Part shown: in pieces, positions 16,845 through 26,331 of the stretch
How positions within the stretch are numbered: position 1 is the stretch's first letter
Layout: each line of letters starts with the position of its first letter
Origin: Holophagae bacterium
GTDB lineage: Bacteria > Acidobacteriota > Holophagae > Acanthopleuribacterales > Acanthopleuribacteraceae
NCBI GenBank assembly: GCA_029263455.1
Contig: JAJCXM010000020.1
Location: forward strand, 62,001 to 126,000
Length of the DNA stretch: 64,000 bases
Reading direction: 5' to 3'
Position numbers and translations under genes: made by a program
Notes under the pieces: generated by a model
Told to the model about the DNA's origin: nothing
Seen by the model: the letters and a program-made list of their open reading frames with translations, nothing else
Databases searched by the model: none

Positions 16845-16923
16845 TGAAGTTGTCCCCAAACCTGGGAAATACAGACCCTATCTTATTTAGGGCTTTGACG
16901 AAGCAGGAAAATACGCCGAGCTC

Positions 16924-19900
16924 ATGTCAAAAAAGAACAAAATCCTGGCTGCGGCCGATAAATATATTTCGCAGCAGAAGTATGAGAAGGCGCTAAACGA
17001 GCTATTGAGCGTCGTTAAAATGACGCCCAATGACACCAATCTTTTGAACAAGGTTGGCGATCTCTATTCGCTTACTGGCAACAAGAAAAGCGCCATTAGT
17101 TACTTCGAAAAAGTCGCTCAGGGATACCACCGCAGTGGCTTCTATCCCAAGGCAATTGCGGTCTACAAGAAAATCAACCGACTCGATGGCGACTATATGG
17201 ACGCTCGCGAGAAACTGGTTGAACTCTACTTACAGCAAGGCCATCAAAGTGAAGCCAAGGCCGAATTACGGCGTATGGCTGAGGTCTATACCAGTGGGAA
17301 CCTGCCGGGCCGCGCCTTGGATGTCTACCATAAACTGGTTGAGATTGAACCTAACAACATAGATATCCGCATAAAACTTACGGAACTCCTGATTCGAGAA
17401 GGCAAGCAAGAGGAAGCTTCTGAGCATTTTCTTTCGATGGGTCACGATCTCATTGAAAAGAATATGATCAATGAGGCACGTAAGATTCTTGGTCAGGCTG
17501 GTAAATTCTCTCCCGACAACACAAAAATCCAAGTGTTGATGGCCAAAGCAACCATTGCCGAAGGGAATTTGGACGATGCGGTCAAGCAATTGACCGAGAT
17601 CTGCGAAAAAGTGCCACATGATCTGGAAGCGGTCGTTACGCTTGGCGAGGCTTATCTCAGTAAGAATATGCCCAGTTATGCAAAGACCTGTTTTTTGCGC
17701 GCCGTTCATATATCCGCTGACCACATCCAGCCTCTAGAGGATGTCGCCAAGCTATTTATCGAAAATGGTGAGTTGGACGAAGCGTTTGAAGCGCTAGAGC
17801 CTGTTTGTGAAAGTTTAATGGGTCGCAACGAGATGGAAGAAGCGACTCGTCTCTATCGCGCCATCCTGTACGTCGATGAAACCCATGAGCCCTCTCTACT
17901 TAAGCTGATCGAAATGTACAAGAAGACGAATCAGACGTCTAATGCCATCCTTACCTATGAAAAGATGATCAATCACGCCATGGCCAAGAACCAAGGGGAC
18001 AAGGCACAGACATTCATTTCCAGCCTGCTTGAGCTGGATCCTGATAATTTAGAGTGGCGCGCCAAGATGGACAGCTTGTCTGGTTTGACGGCAGAGGACG
18101 CCTTAGGTTTGAGTGCGGATTCGGTGGCGGAAATGTCCGCCTCGTTAAGTTCATCAATGCCCAGTAACGAAGACTCCGAGGCGGAGATCTTCTCAATTGA
18201 TAGTCCAGAGCACGGCAGCCTGGAGCCGGATGATCCAGAAACAGTGGTCCAGAATCACCTGACGGAAGCCGACGTATTCATAAAATATGGAATTATGGAT
18301 CAAGCGCTTACGCATTTGATCGCCATTATTGATATCGATCCTAAGCACTTCGAAGCAAACGTGCGCTTGAAGCAGATATATCTGGAACGCAAAGAGATCG
18401 ACAAGAGTGTTGCCTGTTTAACCAACCTGGCGACCATTTGCATGGACCAAGGCAAGCTAGGCGACGCAGAGGACTTTTTGGAAGAGGCCGAGAGTTACAA
18501 ACCGGGCGTGGCGCGTATTTATAAAGGGCGCTTGGAATCATTGCGCAGTGCCGATATGCAACAACACCTCGAAGATCAGTCTCAACATGGGTTTGATATA
18601 GAGTTGGCAGAAGGATTCAATGCAAGCAGTGGCGAACTGGTTTTTAATGACGTGGCCCCGGAAGATGTGGTTGATTTTGGTGCCTTAGAAGCCAATAAGA
18701 ACGATCTTGATGAAGACGATGGCGCTTGGTCACTGGACATGCCGCAATCGAATGCGGATCAGGGCGTCTCCTTTGCCTTCGACGTTTCCGACGGCAACAA
18801 TGACGAGATCCTTGGCCAAGAGATCCATGTCGACGCCAATGACGACAGCATTCGGTTTTTTGAGGCTGTCGACGAAACCGAGATGCTGGAGGAGCCGGAC
18901 GAAGACTCCTTTGCTATTCCTTCAATCGACGACTCCAGCCCAGACATTGACAACGATGATTTGGAATTGCCACAGCTTGATTCATTGTCTGATGATGATT
19001 TGGGCGACATTGACGAACTAATCGGCGACGAAGAGCCCGATCTGGCCGCAGAATTCCGCGCTGAATTCGGTTTGGACGCGGGTTCCGAGGCTGAAGAACC
19101 AGAATTGCAACCCGAAGTGAAGGTCGAAATTAACTTTGATGACCTCATGAATGATGAAGAATTGAACGACTTAGACTTGGTCGGCGAAGATGATTTATTA
19201 GTTAGCGATCATATGCTTGCCGCTGATGTGGATGAAGATGATATCCAAATCGTAGGTCTAGATGAGGACGAGCTCGGCTCACTGGCGGATATGCAGGTAG
19301 ATGAACCTGAGGTGATAACCCCGGAACAACCACCGCCAGTCCCCCCAGAGCTGCCGTCCGCAGAGCCACCGCCCGTCGAGCTTCCCCCGGTTGAGAAAAC
19401 ACCCGCACAACCATCGCCTGTTGATCCGGTTGTCGAGTCTCAACCCGTCAATGCGCCTGCTACTGCTGATTTGGATGAAGTGCCCATGACGCATCTGGAT
19501 GAGCAAACTCAACTCAGCGATGAGGATCGCGTAGCGCTAGACAATGAACTTGAAGAAATCGATTTCTTCTTGTCGATGGAAGCCTACGAGGACGCAACTA
19601 ATCTACTGGAAGAGGCTTTGCGTAAGTTTGGTGAAGTCGGCGATCTTATGGAGCGCAAAGAGACGATTCAAAAACTAGCGGCTGCTGATGGATCAGGGGT
19701 TGGCAGCCAAGCTCCTGCAGCCAACGAAAGCGCTGGCATATTGGACACGGGTGGTTTCTTTGACCTAGCCGCAGAATTGAAAGACGAACTATTCGACGAG
19801 TCATCGGAAGTAACTGACAATGCTGCGCCTGAAGAAATACAAAGCGTGGAAGAGCTCTTTGAAGAATTTAAGAAGGGTGTAGCCGAACAGATTGATGATG

Positions 19901-20259
19901 ATGATTTCGAGACCCACTATGACTTAGGTATAGCCTACAAGGAAATGGGTTTATTAGAAGAGAGTATGGCCGAATTTAAGAAGGCCTTAGGCGATAAGAA
20001 CCGCTTTATGGAATGTACCGCCATGGTGGGCGCTTGTTTGGTGGAACTGGGACGATCTGAAGATGCGGTTGCCCATTACAGTACCGCGCTTGAACATGAC
20101 TTCATCCGGGCCAGCGACAAACTGGCCATCAAATATGAGTTGGCGCTGGTGTTCGAAGGATTAGGTGAGCTTGAGAAAGCACTCGACCTATTCCAAGCCA
20201 TTAAAGCGGAGAATCCAGGTTACCGTGATACGGCAGGGCATATCGAAGCTTTGGTTTGA
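16924..20259 (+). CDS. Long TPR protein with acidic/proline-rich central linker
   Basis: An 1111-residue soluble protein with no signal peptide. Residues 1-380 hold about ten TPR units (KYEKALNELLSVVKMTPND, NKKSAISYFEKVAQGYH and so on), 440-540 another TPR block (DQALTHLIAIIDIDPKHFEANV), 545-880 a strongly acidic, low-complexity linker ending in a Pro-rich stretch near 800-845, and 890-1111 a C-terminal TPR block (DDFETHYDLGIAYKEMGLLEES). Such proteins act as scaffolds; partners are unknown. A promoter lies upstream. It sits 63 bases ahead of recA on the same strand, but no functional tie is implied. Charge composition of the linker suggests a flexible spacer between two binding platforms. 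Confidence 0.85.
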   Translation: MSKKNKILAAADKYISQQKYEKALNELLSVVKMTPNDTNLLNKVGDLYSLTGNKKSAISYFEKVAQGYHRSGFYPKAIAVYKKINRLDGDYMDAREKLVELYLQQGHQSEAKAELRRMAEVYTSGNLPGRALDVYHKLVEIEPNNIDIRIKLTELLIREGKQEEASEHFLSMGHDLIEKNMINEARKILGQAGKFSPDNTKIQVLMAKATIAEGNLDDAVKQLTEICEKVPHDLEAVVTLGEAYLSKNMPSYAKTCFLRAVHISADHIQPLEDVAKLFIENGELDEAFEALEPVCESLMGRNEMEEATRLYRAILYVDETHEPSLLKLIEMYKKTNQTSNAILTYEKMINHAMAKNQGDKAQTFISSLLELDPDNLEWRAKMDSLSGLTAEDALGLSADSVAEMSASLSSSMPSNEDSEAEIFSIDSPEHGSLEPDDPETVVQNHLTEADVFIKYGIMDQALTHLIAIIDIDPKHFEANVRLKQIYLERKEIDKSVACLTNLATICMDQGKLGDAEDFLEEAESYKPGVARIYKGRLESLRSADMQQHLEDQSQHGFDIELAEGFNASSGELVFNDVAPEDVVDFGALEANKNDLDEDDGAWSLDMPQSNADQGVSFAFDVSDGNNDEILGQEIHVDANDDSIRFFEAVDETEMLEEPDEDSFAIPSIDDSSPDIDNDDLELPQLDSLSDDDLGDIDELIGDEEPDLAAEFRAEFGLDAGSEAEEPELQPEVKVEINFDDLMNDEELNDLDLVGEDDLLVSDHMLAADVDEDDIQIVGLDEDELGSLADMQVDEPEVITPEQPPPVPPELPSAEPPPVELPPVEKTPAQPSPVDPVVESQPVNAPATADLDEVPMTHLDEQTQLSDEDRVALDNELEEIDFFLSMEAYEDATNLLEEALRKFGEVGDLMERKETIQKLAAADGSGVGSQAPAANESAGILDTGGFFDLAAELKDELFDESSEVTDNAAPEEIQSVEELFEEFKKGVAEQIDDDDFETHYDLGIAYKEMGLLEESMAEFKKALGDKNRFMECTAMVGACLVELGRSEDAVAHYSTALEHDFIRASDKLAIKYELALVFEGLGELEKALDLFQAIKAENPGYRDTAGHIEALV

Positions 20260-20322
20260 TTTGTGGACTGCCTTGCGCTAGGTTATGGATTCGCATTCAT
20301 TTTGACCTAACGAGGGGGGAAC

Positions 20323-21354
20323 ATGAGTTCAGATTCAGCCCAGAGACAGCGCGCTCTTGAGTTAGCTATGGGCCAGATCGAAAAACAGTTTGGCAAAGGT
20401 TCCATACAAAAGCTCGGCGATAAAGAAGTCCCAAAAATTCCTGTTATTTCGACTGGATCTATTGGACTGGATGCTGCGTTGGGCTCAGGTGGCGTGCCGT
20501 ATGGCCGCATCGTTGAAATATTTGGACCTGAATCTTCGGGTAAAACAACTTTGACGCTACATATTCTAGCGGAAGCTCAAAAACGTGGTGGGACTGCGGC
20601 CTTCATTGATGCTGAACATGCCCTTGACCCCGAGTACGCTCAGAAATTAGGCGTAAATGTAAAAGATCTGCTGATTAGTCAACCGGACTCCGGTGAACAA
20701 GCCCTGGAAATCGCTGAGGTACTTGTGCGTTCCGGTGCTGTGGATGTGATCATTATTGACTCGGTGGCTGCTTTGGTACCCAGAGCTGAGCTGGAAGGCG
20801 AGATGGGCGACAGCCACATGGGTTTACAGGCAAGACTCATGTCACAAGCGTTACGAAAACTGACTGGTGTCGTATCTAGAAGCAAGTGTTGTTTGATTTT
20901 CATCAATCAGATTCGGATGAAGATTGGTGTTATGTTTGGCAACCCGGAAACAACAACGGGTGGGAATGCATTGAAGTTTTATGCATCCGTACGCTTGGAT
21001 ATTCGAAAAATCGCCACGCTTAAGAATGGCGACGAAGCGGTGGGCAACCGGACTCGAGTCAAGGTCGTTAAAAATAAGATTGCGCCTCCATTTGCGCAGG
21101 CGGAATTTGACATCCTGTTTGGGGTGGGTATTTCAAAAACCGGCGAAATTATGGATTTGGGTACGTCTTGCGGCATTGTCGATAAGAGTGGTTCTTGGTA
21201 TTCGTATGGAGATCGAAAGTTAGGTCAGGGGCGTGATAATGTGGTGCGCTCTTTGCGGGAAGATCCTGAATTGGCGGACGAAATCGAAGCTAAGATTCGG
21301 GAAAAACTCTTTCCGAAACTGGTGCCCGCGAAAAGCGAGGATGTCGAAAGCTAA
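20323..21354 (+). CDS. recA: Recombinase RecA
   Basis: A 343-residue DNA strand-exchange ATPase central to recombination and SOS induction. Walker A is GPESSGKTT; the MAW-type loop [15 protein letters not shown], the L1/L2 region ([16 protein letters not shown]..., [22 protein letters not shown]) and [16 protein letters not shown]-like segments are all intact. Length is usual. GAGGGGGGA precedes its ATG. No Gram-positive (GAAC-N4-GTTC) or E. coli-type (CTGT-N8-ACAG) LexA box was found in the 63-base gap upstream. The C-terminal tail is short and acidic. Confidence 0.98.
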   Translation: MSSDSAQRQRALELAMGQIEKQFGKGSIQKLGDKEVPKIPVISTGSIGLDAALGSGGVPYGRIVEIFGPESSGKTTLTLHILAEAQKRGGTAAFIDAEHALDPEYAQKLGVNVKDLLISQPDSGEQALEIAEVLVRSGAVDVIIIDSVAALVPRAELEGEMGDSHMGLQARLMSQALRKLTGVVSRSKCCLIFINQIRMKIGVMFGNPETTTGGNALKFYASVRLDIRKIATLKNGDEAVGNRTRVKVVKNKIAPPFAQAEFDILFGVGISKTGEIMDLGTSCGIVDKSGSWYSYGDRKLGQGRDNVVRSLREDPELADEIEAKIREKLFPKLVPAKSEDVES

Positions 21355-21372
21355 TCGGACTGGGAAAATCGC

Positions 21373-21402
21373 TTGACGCCAACCGTCGCGTTTTGATAGA
21401 TT
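21373..21402 (+). promoter_or_regulatory. Promoter of tRNA-Phe
   Basis: TTGACG (21373-21378) and TAGATT (21397-21402) are 18 bases apart. The tRNA begins 11 bases after the -10, matching initiation a few bases upstream of the mature 5' end. Confidence 0.55.
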
Positions 21403-21412
21403 CTCCGTCCAC

Positions 21413-21488
21413 GGCCAGTTAGCTCAGTTGGTAGAGCAGAGGATTGAAAATCCTCGTGTCGGCGGTTCGATTCCGTCACTGGCCACCA
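21413..21488 (+). tRNA. tRNA-Phe (anticodon GAA)
   Basis: A 76-base cloverleaf. Acceptor GGCCAGT pairs with ACTGGCC, the D arm is GCTC-AGTTGGTA-GAGC, the anticodon stem GAGGATT...AATCCTC carries GAA, and the T arm is GGCGG-TTCGATT-CCGTC. A discriminator A and encoded CCA (21486-21488) end it. Confidence 0.97.
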
Positions 21489-21522
21489 CTTTTTTCTCAA
21501 TCGCGTCTAGGTGGCTACATTT

Positions 21523-22416
21523 ATGAACCGGGTGCTAACATCTTTGGAAATCCCCGGACTAACGCGAGTAGCCAGCGGTAAAGTTCGCGAGATATTTGAT
21601 TTAGGGAATGCCTACCTTTTTGTGGCTAGCGATCGCATCTCGTCGTTTGATTGTGTTCTACCGCAGGGCATACCCGATAAAGGTAAGGTCCTTACACAAT
21701 TAACGGCCTTTTGGTTTGATCAACTGAAACCGACCCCAAAGAATCATCTGATAAGTATGGATTTGAGTGCTCTGCCTAGCAGCGCTCAGTCAATGTTAGA
21801 CGATCTCAACGGTCGGTCGATGATCGTCAAGAAATTGGACATGGTTCCCGTCGAATGTGTGGTTCGTGGATTTCTTGTTGGTAGCGGATTCAAAGAGTAC
21901 CAACGTGATGGCCATGTATGTGGCATTAAGTTGGCACAAGGACTTCGGTTAGCCGATCAGTTAGCAGAACCGATTTTCACACCAGCAGCAAAAGCGGTGA
22001 CAGGCCACGACATCAATATTTCATTTGACGACATGGTTAATCGTGTCGGACAGGACTTGTCCGAGCAACTACGTGACCTGAGTCTTGATATCTACCGGCG
22101 AGCCTTCGAATATGCTTGGTCACGCGGCGTGATCATCGCCGACACGAAGTTTGAGTTTGGTTTGTGTGATGGCGAAATAATTCTGGCCGACGAAGTATTG
22201 ACACCCGACTCGAGCCGGTACTGGCCAAAAAGTGACTATGTTGTTGGGGTCAATCCACCGAGCTTCGATAAACAATATGTTCGTGACTACCTTGACAAGC
22301 TGGATTGGGATAAAACACCGCCTGCTCCCAATTTGCCCGAATCCATCATCGCTGGAACGGCTTCGAGGTACCGCGAATGTCTCAATTTGCTGACGGATGG
22401 GGCGGTGGACCTGTAA
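21523..22416 (+). CDS. purC: SAICAR synthetase (phosphoribosylaminoimidazole-succinocarboxamide synthase)
   Basis: A 297-residue ATP-dependent ligase joining CAIR and aspartate in purine synthesis. GKVREIFDLG near the start is the nucleotide loop; ASDRISSFDCVLPQGIPDKG, VPVECVVRGFLVGSG, DTKFEFGL and DEVLTPDSSRYW are family signatures. The long (type-1, eukaryote/alpha-like, about 300-residue) form is seen. ATG 21523 is preferred over GTG 21511 because AGGTGG is centred eight bases before it. It begins 34 bases after tRNA-Phe and may be transcribed with it. Confidence 0.97.
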   Translation: MNRVLTSLEIPGLTRVASGKVREIFDLGNAYLFVASDRISSFDCVLPQGIPDKGKVLTQLTAFWFDQLKPTPKNHLISMDLSALPSSAQSMLDDLNGRSMIVKKLDMVPVECVVRGFLVGSGFKEYQRDGHVCGIKLAQGLRLADQLAEPIFTPAAKAVTGHDINISFDDMVNRVGQDLSEQLRDLSLDIYRRAFEYAWSRGVIIADTKFEFGLCDGEIILADEVLTPDSSRYWPKSDYVVGVNPPSFDKQYVRDYLDKLDWDKTPPAPNLPESIIAGTASRYRECLNLLTDGAVDL

Positions 22417-22484
22417 CTTTCGCCGTTAAGGGCTGGCCCTGTTAAGATAACATCCTTGATGTTCCACCTTTGGAGTAATAAAGC

Positions 22485-25400
22485 ATGCGCCTGATAGTTG
22501 CTCTGTTCGTATCCCTTACGCTCGCAGGCCCAATTTCGTTTGCACAAATTGATCCGCTGCACTCTGCTCTCAGTGCTCTTGATGAGGGTGACCTATTCAA
22601 GGCAGAAGGTGAGCTCTTATCGCTTTCACAAGATGAAAGTCAAATAGCACGAATTGGCCACTATCTGGCTGTCATCGCGGTGCGCTTCGATACGATTGAC
22701 GCCAAGAAGTCCTTTTACGAAAAACAGCTCTTCCATAGCCGATATGCGCGTGGAACGGGTCTATATGTGCTGGCTGCCTTTGCTGCGCGCGAACACAAAT
22801 GGGCACGATTTGCCGAACTAGCAACCTATTTCCTCAACGAGTACACCGAAGACCAACATCAGTTTCGTTACTATCCAATCTATTACTTAGCCCGTTATAC
22901 CGATATCCGAACCAGCGAACTCAATTTGCGCTCAAGCGAAAGATTGTGGTTTGAGGCATGCCGAGCGCTCGGACAAGACAAAGATGTACCTGCCGCTTTG
23001 GAAAAGGTGACTTTTCCGTTTAATGCGCTGTACTTGCTGCAAAACGATGCTCGCTTCTCGCTACCCAGCCTCACTGTGACGACTTCTCAAGCAAGTTATT
23101 TTTATGGCCTGTTGGAAGTAAGGCAATCGCTATTGGAAGGTGAATTACCAAAAGCAAGTCAACAAGTGAATGAATTTATGGCTCGCAAATGGCTGGGCGA
23201 GCGTGACGACCAAAAAATGTGGTTGTATACGCAATTACACGATCTTTTTCTCGCATTGGGTCATCCAGATCAAGCGCAACAGATGCTCCGCCGCAGTGGG
23301 GACGCCAAACAACGCGCTGTTCTGCCGTTGGTTTGCTGGCCCGCACATCTCCGCATGGGCCAACCTGAACTTGAATCCCATTCACTCAAACTTGCTGATA
23401 AGACCGTGGATACTGAAGATGAAAGTCAAGCCATCATCCCTGAACCTGAATTGGAAGTTTATCAAGCTGACTTGGACCTGGAAACAGAGACCCAGGAAGA
23501 AAGTGCCGAGCCGGAGACAGACTTAGAAGCGGCCGAACAACTGGAAATAGTGGCCAAAGTCGCATCCGTAACCGAAACGAAATTAGAGTCCATTCATGAG
23601 ACGCCACCTGAACTGACCGTCACAGATCTGTCCGACGAAGACCAAGCAGTCGCCCCTGAACTGGACCCCAATGTAGACGCCCAGCCACCACAAGAGACCG
23701 GTTCAATGAATGAAAACTTGGAGACGGCCGACAAAACAAACGCTGAACTGGAAATCGTGGCTAAGATAACGTCCATAACCGACAGCGATTTGGAATCGAC
23801 CCCTGAGCCAGCTACCGACGTCACGGTAACTGAGTTGTCCGATGAACAAATCACAATTGTTGGGGATAAGCAATCGTTCGCCATCGAGCGGGCAGATTTG
23901 CCACCTGTGTTGGGCGAAAACGCGCTCAAAGTGGAAGTCCCCGAACAGGCAGTGCAAGTTGTTGTTGAACCAGCAATCGAACCGGAGATTGAAAAGGTAG
24001 ATCCGGTGCCATCGTTTCCTGCCGTAGATCCAGCTAGTGGCCAGCAACTGTCGCCAGCCATGTCCCTGAGTCAGATGGAGCGTGTGTTAATTAGCGGCAA
24101 TGCGTCGGGATTGAGTTCGGCACTTAAAGGCAGCTCACTTGATACACCTTATAAACGGATCTTTGCAACATACTTGCAAGGCCTTTCGGAACTCAATGGC
24201 GGTAAATATGCATCGGCTTTCGGGTTCTTGGAACGAGCCCGCGAGGAAGTCGCTGAAGTTCCTTTCCCGTTGCTCGAATGCAAGATTTTGTTAGCTTTAG
24301 CGCGCGCTTATGATCTAGAGCGCAACCGCGCTCAAGCAGAATGGTTTCGTATTGGCGCTGCTCAATTGATTAATGAGCCAAGCGCTATTCCGCTCTTGGC
24401 AGCTCTGCCAGAGGACGAAAAGCCTGACCCTTATGCATTAGCTATCGATGCCTACTTGAATCAAATAACTCGTGAGGACATGGTTTCTCAGGTTTTGTAT
24501 GCGTCAGAATTGAAGAGTTTTATTAACCTCCGTGTGCAGGCTTATCAACGTCATGCTTTGGCCGCAAATGCCATCATCGGTAATCAAATTGAGCAGATAG
24601 GTAAAGAGATGGCGATGATGGTTACCGGCTTCGCAGAGAACGCCAATCGCTCGCTCAGCCCACGACGATATAACCAAACATTGGAGTTATGGGAGCAGCT
24701 TTGGGATAAAGCATTGCCCTATTTCAAGGACTATTCGACACCCTCCGTTGAAGCCTTGCAGGAGAAACTAGGCGATCGAGGACGAGCGCTGTCCTTTATT
24801 GAAGGTGACCAGTTATTAGGCGTCATCATTATTTCTGCGCGCCAACAGTTTGCCATAGGCTTGGGTCCTAAAGCCGTGTTCGAAAGTCTAAATGCTGAAG
24901 CCAAACTTAATTTTCTTGAGAGCCGCATTGGTCCTGTCTGGGATTATCATGGTCCGCTTTGGATATCATTGTCAGAAAGTTTTCGCGACCCTGCTTTTGT
25001 TCAAACGATGGTTGAACACGTGCTTGAACCGGACCAAATCCGCTGGATTTTTTCGCTCCGTTCATTGATGAGTGAGCCCGAAGTGGTTGAGTCTGTGTGT
25101 ACCGGAAGCGCTGTTTTTAGTGAGAATTCAGAACAAGCAATAAATGATTATGTTCAGCAGTTCCCGCGCAGTGGACTCAACTGGTTTGCTGACGGAGCGT
25201 CATCGACGCAGCAGATTCGACGTCATGTCCCCAGCCATGCGCATCTCGTCTTTGATCTGGAGATCGGTTTGAGTGAGCAAGGGTTGCGCTTGGGTACAGA
25301 TGAGAATGCCTTTTTTCTGGCTGAATTAGGCGCGCTAAATCAAAAGTTGTGTAGTGTAACCCTTATTGTCGATGATCTCAGTAACTGGCCAGGATGGTTG

Positions 25401-25526
25401 GACGAGCTCGCTCTTGTTCAAGCCGTTCATCCGACCAAATGGCTGATTTCCCAAGGCGTTCCAACCGAGATTTTAGCCTCTGAAGCCGGCGGTGAGGCCT
25501 ATTTGCAAGTTAGAAAGGCGCGCTGA
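22485..25526 (+). CDS. Exported helical-repeat protein with degenerate CHAT-like C-terminus
   Basis: A 1013-residue protein with a clear signal peptide (residues 1-20, ending SFAQ). Residues 22-300 look like TPR-type helices. Residues 310-530 are acidic and low in complexity and include a 69-residue internal duplication (LEIVAKVAS... and LEIVAKITS...). Residues 545-690 are again helical repeats. Residues 755-1013 follow the layout of a CHAT caspase-like domain (GRALSFIEGDQLLGVIII, HLVFDLEIGLSEQGLRLG, SVTLIVDDLSNWPGW), but the usual ATHG histidine and SAC cysteine are absent. Its 3' end overlaps convergent cysQ by 17 bases. No recognised function. Confidence 0.7.
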   Translation: MRLIVALFVSLTLAGPISFAQIDPLHSALSALDEGDLFKAEGELLSLSQDESQIARIGHYLAVIAVRFDTIDAKKSFYEKQLFHSRYARGTGLYVLAAFAAREHKWARFAELATYFLNEYTEDQHQFRYYPIYYLARYTDIRTSELNLRSSERLWFEACRALGQDKDVPAALEKVTFPFNALYLLQNDARFSLPSLTVTTSQASYFYGLLEVRQSLLEGELPKASQQVNEFMARKWLGERDDQKMWLYTQLHDLFLALGHPDQAQQMLRRSGDAKQRAVLPLVCWPAHLRMGQPELESHSLKLADKTVDTEDESQAIIPEPELEVYQADLDLETETQEESAEPETDLEAAEQLEIVAKVASVTETKLESIHETPPELTVTDLSDEDQAVAPELDPNVDAQPPQETGSMNENLETADKTNAELEIVAKITSITDSDLESTPEPATDVTVTELSDEQITIVGDKQSFAIERADLPPVLGENALKVEVPEQAVQVVVEPAIEPEIEKVDPVPSFPAVDPASGQQLSPAMSLSQMERVLISGNASGLSSALKGSSLDTPYKRIFATYLQGLSELNGGKYASAFGFLERAREEVAEVPFPLLECKILLALARAYDLERNRAQAEWFRIGAAQLINEPSAIPLLAALPEDEKPDPYALAIDAYLNQITREDMVSQVLYASELKSFINLRVQAYQRHALAANAIIGNQIEQIGKEMAMMVTGFAENANRSLSPRRYNQTLELWEQLWDKALPYFKDYSTPSVEALQEKLGDRGRALSFIEGDQLLGVIIISARQQFAIGLGPKAVFESLNAEAKLNFLESRIGPVWDYHGPLWISLSESFRDPAFVQTMVEHVLEPDQIRWIFSLRSLMSEPEVVESVCTGSAVFSENSEQAINDYVQQFPRSGLNWFADGASSTQQIRRHVPSHAHLVFDLEIGLSEQGLRLGTDENAFFLAELGALNQKLCSVTLIVDDLSNWPGWLDELALVQAVHPTKWLISQGVPTEILASEAGGEAYLQVRKAR

Positions 25527-26331
25527 TACCGAGCTCGCTTATCGCTTTCAAAATGTGCTGACCAGTTGCGGCATCGCGAGATGCGATGAGTCCCGCATGG
25601 CGCACATCCTCTTTGTTGTAGGCAATTGTTCGTCCGTGCCAGTCGTTAGACATACCGCCGCATTCACGCAAGACGAGATCGCCTGCCGCCGTATCCCATT
25701 CCATGATGGGTAAGTGTCGAACATAAATGTCGGCTTTACCTTCTGCCACCAGACAGAATTTAACTGCGCTACCGGCACGTAACGGTTCGGGTGCGCCAAG
25801 ATGGGCAATTAATTCGGATTCTTTCGGACCAACATGGGAGCGGCTGGTAACAAATTGGATGCCGTCCATGGATCCGCCTTGGCGGCATCTGTCTAATTTG
25901 GTGACTGTGCCATCCGCTTCATATCGGTAGCTGCCTTCTCCTTTGACGGCCACGTATATGTTTCCCGAGGCTGGAATGCCTACGGCACCCAATACCGGTT
26001 GGCCTCCCTGGATTAAGGCTACGTTGACGGTGTACTCGGGCACGGCCTTGACGAACTCTTTGGTGCCATCAAGCGGGTCAATAATCCAAAACGCGGGCGT
26101 ATCTTTGCGTTCAGCATAGTCGGGGATGGGGCTTTCTTCCGAAATGATGGGTATACCTGGCGCTAGTTCAGTTAGTTTCTTTACCAAGAAATTGTGAGAA
26201 GCAAGATCGGCTTGTGTTAGCGGCGAATTGTCAGACTTATAGCTGATATCGAGCACTGTGCCGAAATAGGCCAATGTCTTTTTACCTGCTTCTTGTGTGA
26301 TTGAGACAAGGTCATCTTTAGTCATTATCAT
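25510..26331 (-). CDS. cysQ: 3'(2'),5'-bisphosphate nucleotidase CysQ
   Basis: A 273-residue member of the inositol-phosphatase superfamily that hydrolyses PAP, the by-product of sulfonation and PAPS reduction. Metal-site motifs are ISEESPIPDY, IIDPLDGTKEFV and MEWDTAAGD; the KEFVK lysine region after the DPLDGT motif is typical of CysQ rather than SuhB. It begins within the stop of the nitroreductase gene (ATGA), with a second ATG six bases later as alternative. It overlaps the 3' end of the convergent CHAT-like gene. Confidence 0.92.
   Translation of the reverse strand: MIMTKDDLVSITQEAGKKTLAYFGTVLDISYKSDNSPLTQADLASHNFLVKKLTELAPGIPIISEESPIPDYAERKDTPAFWIIDPLDGTKEFVKAVPEYTVNVALIQGGQPVLGAVGIPASGNIYVAVKGEGSYRYEADGTVTKLDRCRQGGSMDGIQFVTSRSHVGPKESELIAHLGAPEPLRAGSAVKFCLVAEGKADIYVRHLPIMEWDTAAGDLVLRECGGMSNDWHGRTIAYNKEDVRHAGLIASRDAATGQHILKAISELGISAPF

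Larger units (their letters stand above)
16598..16923. other. Divergent upstream region between EF-G and TPR genes
   Basis: There is no gene in these 326 bases. They hold an imperfect inverted repeat at 16642-16719 on the EF-G side and a good plus-strand promoter at 16816-16844 on the TPR side. The minus-strand promoter for EF-G could not be placed with confidence. Confidence 0.6.

Noticed and set aside
20260-20322. LexA/SOS box upstream of recA
   Set aside because: Neither CTGT-N8-ACAG nor GAAC-N4-GTTC occurs in the gap. A taxon-specific box may exist but cannot be recognised from one copy.
22430-22465. Inverted repeats after purC (AAGGGC/GCCCT and AACATC/GATGTT) as terminators
   Set aside because: Short stems without a following T-run; left unassigned.
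22417-25540. Defence-type CHAT protease system
   Set aside because: The protein has a signal peptide and lacks the His-Cys dyad, and there are no neighbouring defence genes such as gasdermin or Cas proteins.
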